This document shows, piece after piece, positions 1 through 9,151 of a stretch of DNA of 64,000 nt. The DNA comes from Olsenella timonensis (GTDB lineage: Bacteria; Actinomycetota; Coriobacteriia; Coriobacteriales; Atopobiaceae): positions 1,798,001-1,862,000 of the forward strand of contig NZ_LT635455.1 in the NCBI RefSeq assembly GCF_900119915.1. The letters run 5' to 3'. A program made the position numbers and the translations under genes. Each line of letters opens with the position of its first letter. Positions within the stretch are counted from its first letter, which is position 1. Under the pieces are notes generated by a model that did not search any database, had not been told where the DNA came from, and worked only from the letters and a program-made list of their open reading frames with translations.

Positions 1-558
1 AATGAGGACCGTCTTGCCGACGCCGGCACCGCCGAAGAGTCCCGTCTTGCCGCCGCGGACGTAGGGCTCGAGAAGGTCGATGGCCTTGATGCCGGTCTCG
101 AAGATCTCCGTGGTGGTGGTGAGCTCGTCGAAGGAGGGCGCGGGGTGGTGGATCGGGTAGTACTGCACGTCGTCGGGGACCTCTCCGCCGTCGACGGGCT
201 GGCCCATGACGTTCCAGACGCGGCCGAGCGTGGAGGGGCCCACCGGCATCATCATGGGGTGGCCGGTGTCGCGGACCTTGAGGCCGCGGGTGAGGCCGTC
301 GGTGGAGGACATGGCCACGGTGCGGACGATGCCGCCCGGGAGCTGCGACTCCACCTCGAGCACGGTCCCGACGTGGCCGACGGGCGTGTCGCCCTCGACG
401 ACGAGCGCCGTGTAGATGCCCGGCACCTGCCCGTCGAACTTGACGTCCACGACCGGTCCGACGATGCGGACGATCGAGCCCATGCCGACGGTGCGGTTGA
501 GCTTGTGGTACGCGGCCTCCTCGAGGGCGGTACGCGTCTCGCGGTTCTTCTCTGCCAT
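1..558 (-). CDS. atpD: F1Fo ATP synthase beta subunit (partial, N-terminal 186 residues)
   Basis: This is the catalytic beta subunit of the membrane ATP synthase. The first 186 codons are present; the gene runs off the left edge. The translation starts [19 protein letters not shown], contains the beta-barrel segment with [18 protein letters not shown], and ends inside the Walker A loop GGAGVGKT just before the edge, so the nucleotide-binding and C-terminal domains lie outside. The ATG at 558 overlaps the last base of the atpG stop codon (TGATG), implying translational coupling. atpC presumably follows outside the window. Confidence 0.96.
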   Translation of the reverse strand, partial: MAEKNRETRTALEEAAYHKLNRTVGMGSIVRIVGPVVDVKFDGQVPGIYTALVVEGDTPVGHVGTVLEVESQLPGGIVRTVAMSSTDGLTRGLKVRDTGHPMMMPVGPSTLGRVWNVMGQPVDGGEVPDDVQYYPIHHPAPSFDELTTTTEIFETGIKAIDLLEPYVRGGKTGLFGGAGVGKTVLI

Positions 559-1472
559 CAGTTGTCCTCCAATGCGGAAGCGCCGCCGATGATCTCGTTG
601 AGCTCGGTGGTGATGGAGCCCTGGCGGACTCGGTTGAACGTGCGCTCGAGCGTGCCCAGGACCTCCCGGGCGTTGTCGGTCGCGGACTGCATGGCGCGGC
701 GGCGCGCCCCGTGCTCCGCGGCCGCCGAGTCGAGCAGCGCGTGGAAGATGACGGTCCTGAAGTAGGCGGGCATGAGGCGGCCCAGGACCTCCTCGGCCGA
801 CGGGTCGAAGGCGAAGTCGGTGTAGACATGGCCCTCGACCTTCGAGAGCGCCTCGCGCTCGCGCGGCTTGTTGGGCATCGTGAGCTGGTCCTTGGTGATG
901 GGGAGCAGCTGCTCCACCACCTGGGTCTGCTCGACGCGGTTCTTGGCGTGCCAGTAGTAGAGCACGACGCGGTCGATCTCCCCGGAGGCGTAGCCGCGCA
1001 TGACGTAGGACGCGATGCGGTCCGCCTCGTCCTGGTTGGGCTCGGAGGAGATGCCGACGAACGACATGACCGGCGCCATCTTGCGGTACGTGAAGTACTC
1101 GGTGGGCTTGCGGCCGCAGGTGATCAGCGACGACTCCACGCCGCGGGCCCTGAGCCGGCGCATCTCGGCCTCGACGGCGCGCTGCTGCACGATGTTGAAG
1201 CCGCCCGCGAGGCCCTTGTCGGACGCGACGAGGATGAACAGCACGTGCCTCTCCTCCGTGCGCTGGGCGAGCAGCGGCTGCTCGGTGGTGAAGCCCGACT
1301 CGGCCACGTTGGCGAGCATGCGCGTGATGGCGTCCTTGTAGGGCTCCGCCTCCTCGGCGCGCTCGAGCGCCTTGTGAATCCGCGCGGTGGAGATCATCTC
1401 CATCGTGCGCGTGATCTGCATGGTGCTCCTGATCGAGCTCATGCGGCGCTGTATCTCACGAAGGCTGGCCAT
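558..1472 (-). CDS. atpG: F1Fo ATP synthase gamma subunit
   Basis: This is the central stalk subunit that rotates inside the alpha3beta3 head. The 304-residue product has the typical N-terminus [14 protein letters not shown] and the C-terminal helix with [19 protein letters not shown], which carries the family signature. Its length is normal for an actinobacterial gamma. It sits three bases after the atpA stop and shares one base with atpD, as expected for a co-translated operon. Confidence 0.97.
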   Translation of the reverse strand: MASLREIQRRMSSIRSTMQITRTMEMISTARIHKALERAEEAEPYKDAITRMLANVAESGFTTEQPLLAQRTEERHVLFILVASDKGLAGGFNIVQQRAVEAEMRRLRARGVESSLITCGRKPTEYFTYRKMAPVMSFVGISSEPNQDEADRIASYVMRGYASGEIDRVVLYYWHAKNRVEQTQVVEQLLPITKDQLTMPNKPREREALSKVEGHVYTDFAFDPSAEEVLGRLMPAYFRTVIFHALLDSAAAEHGARRRAMQSATDNAREVLGTLERTFNRVRQGSITTELNEIIGGASALEDN

Positions 1473-1475
1473 GGT

Positions 1476-3140
1476 CTACTGCCCCTGGCCGTCCAGCAGC
1501 TGGTGGCCGCCCTCGGGCGGCGCGGCGACCGTGTCCTCCGCGGCCTCCTCGACGTCCTCGAGGCGCTTGCGGTTGGGGTGCTCGACGAGGAACGTCTTCT
1601 TGAAGCGGGAGATGCGGGCGCGCAGGCGGCGTGCCGTCGCGTCGTCGATCTTGCCGTCCATGACGTGGGCGCGCAGCTTGGGGCAGTGCCCGGCCATGTA
1701 GGCGGCCAGCTCGTCGCGGAACAGCGTGACGTTCTCGAGGTCGATGTCGTCGAGGAAGTCCTCCTTGGCGGCAAAGATCGAGATGACCTGGTCGCGCACG
1801 TCGAGCGCCGAGAAGCGCTGCTGCTTGAGCATCTCCATGACGTGGGCGCCGTGGTTGAGCTGGTACTGCGTCGTCGCGTCGAGGTCGGAGCCAAACTGCG
1901 AGAAGGCCTGCTTCTCGCGGAAGGCGGCCAGGTCGAGGCGCAGCGTGCCCACGACCTGCTTCATGGCCTTGATCTGGGCGTCCCCGCCGACGCGGGAAAC
2001 CGAGATGCCCACGTCGACGGCGGGGCGCTGGCCCTGGAAGAAGAGGTTGGACTGCAGGTAGATCTGGCCGTCGGTGATGGAGATCACGTTCGTGGGAATG
2101 TAGGCGGAGACGTCGCCCTCCTGCGTCTCGATGATCGGCAGCGCCGTGAGCGACCCGCCGCCGTTGGCGTCGGAGAGCTTGCAGGCGCGCTCGAGCAGGC
2201 GGCTGTGCAGGTAGAAGATGTCGCCGGGGTAGGCCTCTCGTCCGGGCGGGCGATGCAGCGTCAGCGACATCTGACGATAGGCCACGGCCTGCTTGGAGAG
2301 GTCGTCGTAGACCACGAGCACGTGACCGCCGGGATGCTCGGCGTCGGCGGGGTTGCCGTGCTCGTCGTTGTACATGAAGTACTCGCCGATCGCCGCGCCG
2401 GCCATCGGCGCGATGTACTGCATCGGGGCGGACTCGGCGGCCGTGGCGGAGACGATGACCGTCTTGTCCAGGACGCCGTGCTGGGCGAGCGACTCGCGGA
2501 TGCCCGCGACCGTGGAGGCCTTCTGGCCGATGGCCACGTAGATGCAGATCATGTCGGTCGTGCGCTGGTTGACGATGGCGTCGATGGCGATGGCCGTCTT
2601 GCCCGTCTTGCGGTCGCCGATGATGAGCTCGCGCTGCCCGCGCCCGATGGGCACCATCGCGTCGATGGCGAGAAGCCCCGTCTGGACGGGCTCGCACACC
2701 GGCTGGCGTTCCATGATGCCGGGGGCCTTGAACTCGATGGGGCGACGGTGCGTGGCGTTGATCGGGCCGAGGCCGTCGATCGGCTGGCCGAGCGGGTTCA
2801 CCACGCGGCCGAGCATGGCGTGCCCGACCGGGATGTCCATGACGCGCCCGGTGGTGCGGCACTCGTCGCCCTCCTTGATGTCCTCGGCGTCGCCGAAGAG
2901 GACCGCGCCCACGTCGTCCTGGTCCAGGTTCTGCACGAGGCCGTAGACGTCCAGTCCGGTGGAGGAGCTCGTGAGCTTGAGCAGCTCGCCGGCCATGGCG
3001 GTCTTGAGGCCCGAGATGCGCGCGATGCCGTCGGCGACCTCGGTGACGACCGAGGCCTCCTGGCGGTCGACCGTCGCGTTGATCTGCGCGAGCTCCTCGC
3101 GCAGCGTGCTCATGATCTTCTCGGAGCTGATGCTTTCCAT
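1476..3140 (-). CDS. atpA: F1Fo ATP synthase alpha subunit
   Basis: This is the non-catalytic nucleotide-binding subunit of the F1 head. The 554-residue product shows the Walker A GDRKTGKT near residue 180 and the family block around [16 protein letters not shown]. The C-terminal tail after about residue 510 is longer than in E. coli and rich in Glu and Ala, as is common in actinobacteria. The start ATG follows the atpH stop codon directly. Confidence 0.97.
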   Translation of the reverse strand: MESISSEKIMSTLREELAQINATVDRQEASVVTEVADGIARISGLKTAMAGELLKLTSSSTGLDVYGLVQNLDQDDVGAVLFGDAEDIKEGDECRTTGRVMDIPVGHAMLGRVVNPLGQPIDGLGPINATHRRPIEFKAPGIMERQPVCEPVQTGLLAIDAMVPIGRGQRELIIGDRKTGKTAIAIDAIVNQRTTDMICIYVAIGQKASTVAGIRESLAQHGVLDKTVIVSATAAESAPMQYIAPMAGAAIGEYFMYNDEHGNPADAEHPGGHVLVVYDDLSKQAVAYRQMSLTLHRPPGREAYPGDIFYLHSRLLERACKLSDANGGGSLTALPIIETQEGDVSAYIPTNVISITDGQIYLQSNLFFQGQRPAVDVGISVSRVGGDAQIKAMKQVVGTLRLDLAAFREKQAFSQFGSDLDATTQYQLNHGAHVMEMLKQQRFSALDVRDQVISIFAAKEDFLDDIDLENVTLFRDELAAYMAGHCPKLRAHVMDGKIDDATARRLRARISRFKKTFLVEHPNRKRLEDVEEAAEDTVAAPPEGGHQLLDGQGQ

Positions 3141-3614
3141 TTATCGTTCCTCGCCTTCGATGAAGGTCGACGAGAGGGTCTTGCGGATGTTGGCGAGCTG
3201 GGCGCGCACCGAGGCGTCGTGGCGCTGGCCGCGCGCCTCGAGCATGATGCCGCCGATGATCGCCGGATCCACGCGCTCGACGAGGTAGACCGGCGCCTTG
3301 AGGTCCGCCTCGGCCTTGGCGCGCACCTTGGCGCGCAGGTCGTCGTCCATGGGGACGGCGGTGGTCACCGTCACCGAGACCGTGGTGTCCTGGGCGTCGA
3401 GCAGCTCCTTGTAGTGCTTGGCGACCGCCTCGACGAGGCCGAGGTCGTCCTCGCGCTGCATCGCCGCGAGCGTCTCGAGCACCTCGGGGGTGAACTTCTG
3501 GGCGTGCTGCCACTGGACGAGGTCCGCGTTGGCACGGCCCTCGGAGCGCGCCGCCTCCAGGAGCGCCCGGGTGTACGCCTCGACCTTCTCGGCATCCACG
3601 CGCTTAGCGCTCAT
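3141..3614 (-). CDS. atpH: F1Fo ATP synthase delta subunit
   Basis: This is the peripheral-stalk subunit linking F1 to subunit b. The 157-residue product has the C-terminal pattern VERVDPAIIGGIMLEARGQR, typical of delta/OSCP proteins. The ATG at 3614 (MSAKRVDAEK) is chosen because GGAG lies six bases upstream; an in-frame TTG at 3626 is less likely. The start overlaps the end of atpF by 11 bases. It is slightly shorter than the usual 175-180 residues. Confidence 0.93.
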   Translation of the reverse strand: MSAKRVDAEKVEAYTRALLEAARSEGRANADLVQWQHAQKFTPEVLETLAAMQREDDLGLVEAVAKHYKELLDAQDTTVSVTVTTAVPMDDDLRAKVRAKAEADLKAPVYLVERVDPAIIGGIMLEARGQRHDASVRAQLANIRKTLSSTFIEGEER

Positions 3615-4206
3615 CGGACGCTCCAACCTCCGCGAGGTACTTCTCGGCCAGCTTGCGCTGCTCCTCCACGGAGAGGTTGTTGCCGATGATCTTGCTGGCG
3701 ATCTCCACGGAGAGGTCGACGACCGAGCTGGAGAGCTCGATCATGGCCTTGTGGCGCTCGGAGTCCACGGCGCCGTGGGCCTTGGCGATGATGTCGGCCG
3801 CCTCGCGCTGCGCCTTGGCGAGGACCGCGGAGCGGACCTCCTCGGCCTCCTTCTTGGCCTTGGCGACGATGGCGTCCGCCTCGTGGTGGGCGTCGAGGAT
3901 CTTGGCCTCGTAGCTCCTGGCCTCCTCGGCGGCCTGCACCTTGGAGCGCTCCGCGGCGTCGAGGTCGTCCTGGATCTTCTGCTGGCGCTTCTCCATCATG
4001 TCCAGGACCGGCGGCCACACGAGCTTGGCCAGGATCAGCAGGATGACGAGGAAGGCGATGAGGGCGGGGATGAACTCCGCCATCTTGGGGATCAGGATGT
4101 CCGGACCGACCGCCGACTCCTCGGCGAGCGCCACGACGGGCGTGCCCAGGGCGATGCCGGAAGCGGCACACGCGCAAGCGGCCAACCTCATGGCAGTGTT
4201 CTTCAT
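3604..4206 (-). CDS. atpF: F1Fo ATP synthase subunit b
   Basis: This is the peripheral stalk b subunit. The 200-residue product has one membrane segment (about residues 45-65, EFIPALIAFLVILLILAKLV) followed by a long charged coiled coil. The start at 4206 has GGAGG five bases upstream. Unusually, it begins with a signal-peptide-like stretch (MKNTAMRLAACACAASGIAL) ahead of the transmembrane helix, ending in an Ala-rich possible cleavage site. The reading frame stays open upstream to 4506, but that part overlaps atpE and is not coding. Confidence 0.94.
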   Translation of the reverse strand: MKNTAMRLAACACAASGIALGTPVVALAEESAVGPDILIPKMAEFIPALIAFLVILLILAKLVWPPVLDMMEKRQQKIQDDLDAAERSKVQAAEEARSYEAKILDAHHEADAIVAKAKKEAEEVRSAVLAKAQREAADIIAKAHGAVDSERHKAMIELSSSVVDLSVEIASKIIGNNLSVEEQRKLAEKYLAEVGASDER

Positions 4207-4237
4207 ACGTGCCTCCACTCGGAATCGTTCGACAGCG

Positions 4238-4441
4238 CTACTTGACGATGAGGCTGACGACGAAGCCGATGAGGGCGAGGGCCTCGACGAAGGCCGAGCC
4301 GAGGATGAAGACCGTGAACAGACGGCCCTGAACCTCGGGCTGACGAGCCATGCCCTGCGCAACGCCACTGGCGGCCAGGCCAATGCCGATGCCCGCGCCG
4401 ATAACGCCGAGACCATAACCAACGACACCGAGAGCACCCAC
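4238..4441 (-). CDS. atpE: F1Fo ATP synthase subunit c
   Basis: This is the proteolipid that forms the rotor ring. The 67-residue hairpin has two glycine-rich helices, the polar loop RQP at residues 33-35, and the ion-binding Glu53 in AFVEALALIGF. No Ser/Thr follows the carboxylate (EAL, not EST), which argues for proton rather than sodium coupling. The start is GTG with a strong AAAGGAGG six bases upstream. It is short for the family because the first helix has almost no N-terminal extension. Confidence 0.95.
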   Translation of the reverse strand: MGALGVVGYGLGVIGAGIGIGLAASGVAQGMARQPEVQGRLFTVFILGSAFVEALALIGFVVSLIVK

Positions 4442-4546
4442 TGTTCCTCCTTTGACGTGCGTCCTCGTCGTTCTTCTCGATATGTGCGGGACGCGCTTAG
4501 AACCAACTGCTATCTCAGCGCCCGGCCGGGCGCGAGTTGCCCTGTC

Positions 4547-5362
4547 CTACTCCTCCTCGGACTCCGCGATCTGCACGTAGACGGCGGAGAGCAGCGCGAA
4601 GACGTAGGCCTGGATGGCGGCCACCATGATCTCCACGGCGTAGATGACCAGCAGAATGCCGACCCACAGGACCGAGGCCCCCGCCTGGACGGCGGTGAGC
4701 GCGGAGAAGGCCTCGATCATGGGCTCGAAGAAGAGCGACGCCAGGATGGCGAAGGTGCCCATGACCACGTGGCCGGCGAAGAGGTTGCAGAAGAGTCGGA
4801 CGGCGAGGGTGACGAGGCGCAGGATGGTGGAGAACACCTCGATCAGCCACACCAGCGCGTTAAGCGGGAACATGACGCCCGCCGGCGCGAGGCTCTTGAC
4901 GTAGCCGAACGCGCCCTTCTTGCGAACGCCGCAGACGATGAAGTAGACGAACGAGCAGAGCGCGAGCGCGGCAGTGGTGGAGATGGTGCCGGTGCCCGGC
5001 TTGCAGCCCGGGAGGATGCCCACGATGTTGTTGGCGAGGACCACCATGAAGACCGTGGCGATGAACGGGAAGTGCCTCTTCCACGAGTCGCCGAGCAGGC
5101 CCTTGCACATGTCGTCGCGGACGAACTCGACGACGTACTCGACGCCGTTGACGAAGGCGCCCTGGGGCACGAGGCTCGCGGACTGCTTCTTCTTGAAGAC
5201 GAAGAGCACGACGAGCATGAGCGCTATCGCGACGGCGAACCAGAAGGTGTACTGCGTGACTCCGACCGTGGAAACGTCGCCGACGATCGCCTGCGAGGTG
5301 AAGCTCGCAACGAGCTCGTTGACCTCGGCGCCCAGGCTGTCCAGAGGATTGCCCACGCTCAT
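4547..5362 (-). CDS. atpB: F1Fo ATP synthase subunit a
   Basis: This is the membrane subunit that forms the proton half-channels. The 271-residue product has about five or six membrane segments; the conserved helix with the essential Arg reads IEVFSTILRLVTLAVRLFCN, followed by NLFAGHV. The ATG at 5362 (MSVGNPLDSL) is chosen because of GGGGAG directly upstream; the frame is open further 5' but that part overlaps the preceding gene. It is followed by atpE after a gap of about 100 bases. Confidence 0.95.
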   Translation of the reverse strand: MSVGNPLDSLGAEVNELVASFTSQAIVGDVSTVGVTQYTFWFAVAIALMLVVLFVFKKKQSASLVPQGAFVNGVEYVVEFVRDDMCKGLLGDSWKRHFPFIATVFMVVLANNIVGILPGCKPGTGTISTTAALALCSFVYFIVCGVRKKGAFGYVKSLAPAGVMFPLNALVWLIEVFSTILRLVTLAVRLFCNLFAGHVVMGTFAILASLFFEPMIEAFSALTAVQAGASVLWVGILLVIYAVEIMVAAIQAYVFALLSAVYVQIAESEEE

Positions 5363-5370
5363 CTCTCCCC

Positions 5371-5667
5371 TCAAACCCGCGAGCGGCCGTTCGTCGCCCT
5401 CCAGGCCCGTATCGCCTCGACTCCCCAGAAGAGCAGGAACGCGGCGACCAGCGCACAACCGAACTCCAAGAAGCCGGTGTTCGTGGCAGTGTACACCACG
5501 AGCAGGACGACGGTGAGCGTCAGGAACGTGACGCCCATCGCCGCGAGGCAGGCGGTCAGCGAGACCGCGCGGCTCCCCCTCAGAGCCCGCTCGAACAGGA
5601 TGGCCGGCGCGAGGCAGCCCATCAGGCCGAAGATCGCGCCGGAGACGATGGCGACCTGGGGCTCCAC
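5371..5667 (-). CDS. AtpI-position small membrane protein
   Basis: This 98-residue hydrophobic protein has three predicted membrane helices (about residues 7-25, 38-60 and 67-85). It is the first gene of the ATP synthase operon, where atpI usually lies, and may assist c-ring assembly or Mg2+ supply. That role comes from position only, since the sequence itself shows no diagnostic motif. It starts with GTG behind GGGAGG. The gap to atpB is eight bases. Confidence 0.7.
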   Translation of the reverse strand: MEPQVAIVSGAIFGLMGCLAPAILFERALRGSRAVSLTACLAAMGVTFLTLTVVLLVVYTATNTGFLEFGCALVAAFLLFWGVEAIRAWRATNGRSRV

Positions 5668-5708
5668 GCCGCACCGCCTCCCGTCCGAGCGAATTCAGAA
5701 CACGAGAG

Positions 5709-5736
5709 AGTCTAGCGCGCCCGCGAAATAGGTCAA
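5709..5736 (-). promoter_or_regulatory. Putative sigma-70 promoter of the atp operon
   Basis: On the minus strand TTGACC (5731-5736) and TAGACT (5709-5714) are separated by 16 bases, about 40 bases before the first gene start at 5667. This is a good match to a vegetative promoter in otherwise GC-rich DNA. Confidence 0.6.
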
Positions 5737-5855
5737 GAGGGTCGCCGTTCGCCCCCGATTCGTCACAATCGGGCGACATGCGGGGCATGCCGGGACGGCG
5801 CGGGGCATGCCAAGACGGCACGGGCTCCGCGGCATGTGACGCGACCCCTCATTAC

Positions 5856-5934
5856 GATTAACACGCAGAATCCGGTTTCATATCATATATCAGCAGGTCA
5901 GTTGCTGGCGTTTTCCGGGTTCTGCGTGTTAATC
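5856..5934. repeat. Palindromic intergenic repeat, family A copy 1
   Basis: This is a 79-bp element with 15-base perfect terminal arms (GATTAACACGCAGAA and its complement), extending to about 20 bases with one mismatch through CCGG. A second copy lies at 12973-13049. It sits ten bases beyond the upp stop and upstream of the atp promoter, so it may also act as a transcription barrier. Confidence 0.85.
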
Positions 5935-5944
5935 GCGCGGGTGG

Positions 5945-6592
5945 CTACTTGGTGCCGTAGATGCGGTCGCCTGCGTCCCCGAGGCCGGGCAGGATGTAGG
6001 CGTGGTCGTTCAGGCAGCGGTCGAGCGCGCAGGTGTAGAGGCGCACGTCCGCGTCGAAGTCGAGCGTCGCCCGCACGCCCTCGGGCGCCGAGACGAGCGT
6101 GAGGCAGCGGATGTCGCGCACGCCGGCGTCGCGCAGGAACTTGATGGCGGCGGTGAGCGAGCCGCCCGTGGCAAGCATCGGGTCCACGACGAGGCAGGTG
6201 CGGTTCTCGATGTCGTCGGGGAACTTGCAGTAGTACTGGTGCGGCTCATGGGTCTCGGGGTCGCGGTACATGCCGACGTGCCCCACGCGGGCGGACGGCA
6301 CGAGCTGGAGGATTCCGTCGACCATGCCGAGGCCGGCGCGCAGGATCGGGATGATGGCGACCTTCTTGCCGGAGACGCGCTTGCACGTGGTGGTCTCGAG
6401 CGGGGTCTCCACCTCGACGTCCTCGAGCGGGAAGTCTCGCATGGCCTCGTAGCCCTCGAAGATGGCGAGCTCGGTCACCAGCTCGCGGAACTGCTTGGTG
6501 CCCGTGCCCTTGTCGCGCAGAATGTGCAGCTTGTGCTGGACGAGCGGGTGATCGATGACCGTGAAGCGCGTCGGGTCGAACTCTTCAGCCAT
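5945..6592 (-). CDS. upp: Uracil phosphoribosyltransferase
   Basis: It converts uracil and PRPP to UMP in pyrimidine salvage. The 215-residue product carries the PRPP loop [12 protein letters not shown] (about residues 132-143) and the C-terminal uracil-binding region [16 protein letters not shown]. The start ATG has AAAGGAAG upstream. It lies 81 bases after glyA in the same direction; the gap holds a GC-rich palindrome. Confidence 0.97.
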   Translation of the reverse strand: MAEEFDPTRFTVIDHPLVQHKLHILRDKGTGTKQFRELVTELAIFEGYEAMRDFPLEDVEVETPLETTTCKRVSGKKVAIIPILRAGLGMVDGILQLVPSARVGHVGMYRDPETHEPHQYYCKFPDDIENRTCLVVDPMLATGGSLTAAIKFLRDAGVRDIRCLTLVSAPEGVRATLDFDADVRLYTCALDRCLNDHAYILPGLGDAGDRIYGTK

Positions 6593-6613
6593 GCTCTGCT
6601 TCCTTTCCGTGTG

Positions 6614-6629
6614 CCGGGGACGTCCCCGG
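6614..6629. repeat. Perfect 16-bp palindrome between glyA and upp
   Basis: CCGGGGAC is followed directly by its complement GTCCCCGG. The GGGGAC/GTCCCC core resembles the elements at 20159-20193 and 34903-34929. It may be a small hairpin in the glyA-upp message. Confidence 0.6.
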
Positions 6630-6673
6630 ACTTGATCGACGTCGTGCGCGATGGGGCGCCGCCTCGCCCCCGC

Positions 6674-7927
6674 CTACAACTCCGGGTAGAGGGGGTGCGC
6701 GTCGAGGAGCTCGCGGACCTCGAAGGAGACGCGATCGGCGACGGAGGCGTCTCCCGGGGCGGTGATCACGTCGCCGATGAGCTCGCCGACGCGCTCGCAC
6801 TCTCGCTCGGAGAAGCCGCGCGTGGTGACCGCGGCGGACCCCACGCGGATGCCGCTCGTGACGAACGGGGAGCGCCTCTCGCCGGGGATCGTGTTCTTGT
6901 TGACGGTGATGCCCACGTCGTCGAGCGCGCGCTCTGCGTCGCGCCCGGTGACGTCGCCGGCCGCCGTGAGGTCGACGAGCAGCAGGTGGTTGTCGGTGCC
7001 GCCGGAGACCAGGCGAAGGCCGCGCGACTCCATGCCGCGCCCGAGCGCGCGGGCGTTGGCGAGGATCGCGTCGGTGTAGGCGGCGAAGTCCGGCGAGAGC
7101 GCCTCGCCGAAGGCCACGGCCTTGCCGGCGATCACGTGCTCGAGCGGGCCGCCCTGGCTGCCGGGGAACACGGCGGAGTCGAGCCTCTTGGCGAGGTCGG
7201 GGTCGTTCGCGAGGATCATGCCGCCGCGCGGGCCGCGCAGGGTCTTGTGCGTGGTCGTGGTGACCACGTCGGCGTGCGGCACGGGGCTGGGGTGGCGCCC
7301 GGTGGCCACGAGGCCGGCGATGTGGGCCATGTCGACCATGAGGGAGGCGCCCACCGCGTGCGCGATCTGGGCGAAGCGCTCGAAGTCGATGACGCGCGGG
7401 TAGGCAGACGCCCCGGCGATGATGACGCGCGGGCGGCACTCGCGGGCGACCGCCTCCACGGCGTCCATGTCGATTCGCTCGGTCTTCTCGTCCACGCCGT
7501 AGGAGACGACGTGGTAGAGCTTGCCGGAGAAGTTGGCCGGCGAGCCGTGCGTGAGGTGGCCCCCGTTGTCGAGCGCCATGCCGAGGACGGTGTCACCGGG
7601 CTGGGCGAGCGCGGCGAGCGCGGCGTAGTTGGCCTGGGCGCCGGAGTGGGGCTGGACGTTGGCGAAGCCCGCGCCGAAGAGGGCCTTGGCGCGCTCGCGC
7701 GCGAGGTCCTCCACCACGTCGACCGCCCAGCAGCCGCCGTAGTAGCGCTTGCCCGGCAGGCCCTCGGCATACTTGTTGGTGAGCGGGGAGCCCACGGCCT
7801 CCATAACGGCGAGGGACACGAAGTTCTCGGAGGCGATGAGCTCGATCGAGGAGCGCTGGCGACGCAGCTCGTTGCCCACCGCGGCGAACACTTCCGGATC
7901 TGACGCGCTCAAGTGCTCGTAGGTCAT
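6674..7927 (-). CDS. glyA: Serine hydroxymethyltransferase
   Basis: This PLP enzyme interconverts serine and glycine and loads tetrahydrofolate with one-carbon units. The 417-residue length is standard. The PLP lysine lies in [16 protein letters not shown], and the N-terminal [11 protein letters not shown] and [14 protein letters not shown]-type blocks are present (here [16 protein letters not shown]). It is the third of a minus-strand run rpiB-glyA-upp. Confidence 0.98.
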   Translation of the reverse strand: MTYEHLSASDPEVFAAVGNELRRQRSSIELIASENFVSLAVMEAVGSPLTNKYAEGLPGKRYYGGCWAVDVVEDLARERAKALFGAGFANVQPHSGAQANYAALAALAQPGDTVLGMALDNGGHLTHGSPANFSGKLYHVVSYGVDEKTERIDMDAVEAVARECRPRVIIAGASAYPRVIDFERFAQIAHAVGASLMVDMAHIAGLVATGRHPSPVPHADVVTTTTHKTLRGPRGGMILANDPDLAKRLDSAVFPGSQGGPLEHVIAGKAVAFGEALSPDFAAYTDAILANARALGRGMESRGLRLVSGGTDNHLLLVDLTAAGDVTGRDAERALDDVGITVNKNTIPGERRSPFVTSGIRVGSAAVTTRGFSERECERVGELIGDVITAPGDASVADRVSFEVRELLDAHPLYPEL

Positions 7928-7966
7928 GGGACCTCCTTGTCCGTGCGCCCGCGGGCGCGTGGCCGG

Positions 7967-8440
7967 CTACATGCCAAGGTCGAGCGGGACGCCCGGGAAG
8001 GCCGGGTCATCCTCGCGCATGATCTTCTCCACGCGCACGGCGTGGCGGCCCCCCTGGAAGTCGGTGGTGAGGAAGGCGTCGAGAATCGCCTCGTTGTCCT
8101 CGAGCGACACGAAGCGGCCGGAGAGGCAGATGACGTTGGCGTCGTTGTGCTCGCGCGCCAGGCGGGCGAACTCGACGGTCTGGATCGGGCAGGCGCGCAC
8201 GCCGGCGACCTTGTCGGCGGTGATGGCGACGCCGAGGCCCGTCCCGCAGATGACGACGCCGCGCTCGGCCTCGCCGCGCGCGACGAGGCGAGCCACCTTG
8301 TCCGCGAAGTCGGGGTAGTCGCAGCGCGCGTCGGTCGCCGGACCGCAGTCGACGACGTCGTGCCCGCGTCCCCGCAGGTAGTCCGCGAGGGGGTCCTTCT
8401 GGATGAAGCCGGCGTGATCGGACGCGATGGCTACGCGCAT
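7967..8440 (-). CDS. rpiB: Ribose-5-phosphate isomerase B
   Basis: It interconverts ribose 5-phosphate and ribulose 5-phosphate in the pentose phosphate pathway. The 157-residue product (from MRVAIASDHAGF) has the family phosphate-binding and active-site block GVVICGTGLGVAI with the catalytic Cys. The ATG at 8440 is chosen because the family N-terminus starts there; upstream in-frame codons have no homology. It precedes glyA by 39 bases. Confidence 0.95.
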   Translation of the reverse strand: MRVAIASDHAGFIQKDPLADYLRGRGHDVVDCGPATDARCDYPDFADKVARLVARGEAERGVVICGTGLGVAITADKVAGVRACPIQTVEFARLAREHNDANVICLSGRFVSLEDNEAILDAFLTTDFQGGRHAVRVEKIMREDDPAFPGVPLDLGM

Positions 8441-8504
8441 GTGAGCTCCTCTCGGGCGGAAGGCGGGCACCTCCCCTAGGGTAGCACTTGCGGGCGCGCG
8501 CCCG

Positions 8505-9149
8505 TCAGCGGGAGGCGAGAAGGACCTCGGCCTCATCGAGCGCGCCGGCGCGCAGGATCCGAAGCTCGTCGCTCGTCGCGTCCACGATCGTGGAGGCCAC
8601 GCCCACCGGCGCCGGGCCGGCGTCGAGCACGAGGTCGGCGGCGGCCACGATCGCCGGATCCAGGCCCGAGCCCGAGGTGGCGGCCGGGGCGCCGTGGGTG
8701 TTGGCGCTCGTCTGGGCGAGCGGGACGCCGAGCGCGCGGACGACGGCGCGGTCCAGGTCTGAGGCGGGAACGCGCAGGGCGATCGTGGCCCCGCCGTCAC
8801 CGGGCTGCGCGTACTCGGGCGGGACCTCGGCCGAGGCGCGGACCACGATTGTGAGCGCACCGGGCCAGAGGCGCTCGGCGAGCCTCAGCGCCCTCGCGGA
8901 GACGTCGAGGCCGTAGCGGGCGAGGTCGTCGACGTCGGCAACGAACCACGGCAGCGTCTGCGCGCGGTCGCGGCGCTTGATGTCGAAGATGCGCCCGTGC
9001 GCCGGGTTTCCCGGGGTTGCGGCGCAGCAGATGCCGTAGACGGAGTCGGTGGGCAGCACGACGACGCCGCCGTCGCGCAGCGTCGCCGCGGCACGGGCGA
9101 CCGTGGGCCCGTCGGGGTTGACCTGGCTGGCATGAAGGACGGCTCCCAC
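8505..9149 (-). CDS. tsaC: L-threonylcarbamoyladenylate synthase (TsaC/Sua5/YwlC family)
   Basis: It makes threonylcarbamoyl-AMP for the t6A37 modification of tRNAs. The 214-residue product has the YrdC core: VVVLPTDSVYGICC, FDIKRRDRAQTLPWFV, WPGALTIVVRA and LAQTSANTHG. It starts at GTG 9149 behind GGGAGGGG, two bases after the prmC stop, so the pair is co-translated. It lacks the extra C-terminal Sua5 domain. Confidence 0.95.
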   Translation of the reverse strand: MGAVLHASQVNPDGPTVARAAATLRDGGVVVLPTDSVYGICCAATPGNPAHGRIFDIKRRDRAQTLPWFVADVDDLARYGLDVSARALRLAERLWPGALTIVVRASAEVPPEYAQPGDGGATIALRVPASDLDRAVVRALGVPLAQTSANTHGAPAATSGSGLDPAIVAAADLVLDAGPAPVGVASTIVDATSDELRILRAGALDEAEVLLASR

Positions 9150-9151
9150 GG

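Noticed and set aside
711-3689. Long open frame on the plus strand opposite atpG-atpA-atpH (992 codons)
   Set aside because: It lies antisense to certain ATP synthase genes and its translation is low-complexity (His/Arg/Val/Leu/Gly), an effect of GC-rich codon use.
4207-4506. N-terminal extension of atpF to 4506
   Set aside because: It would overlap the whole of atpE in another frame; the start at 4206 has a strong ribosome site.
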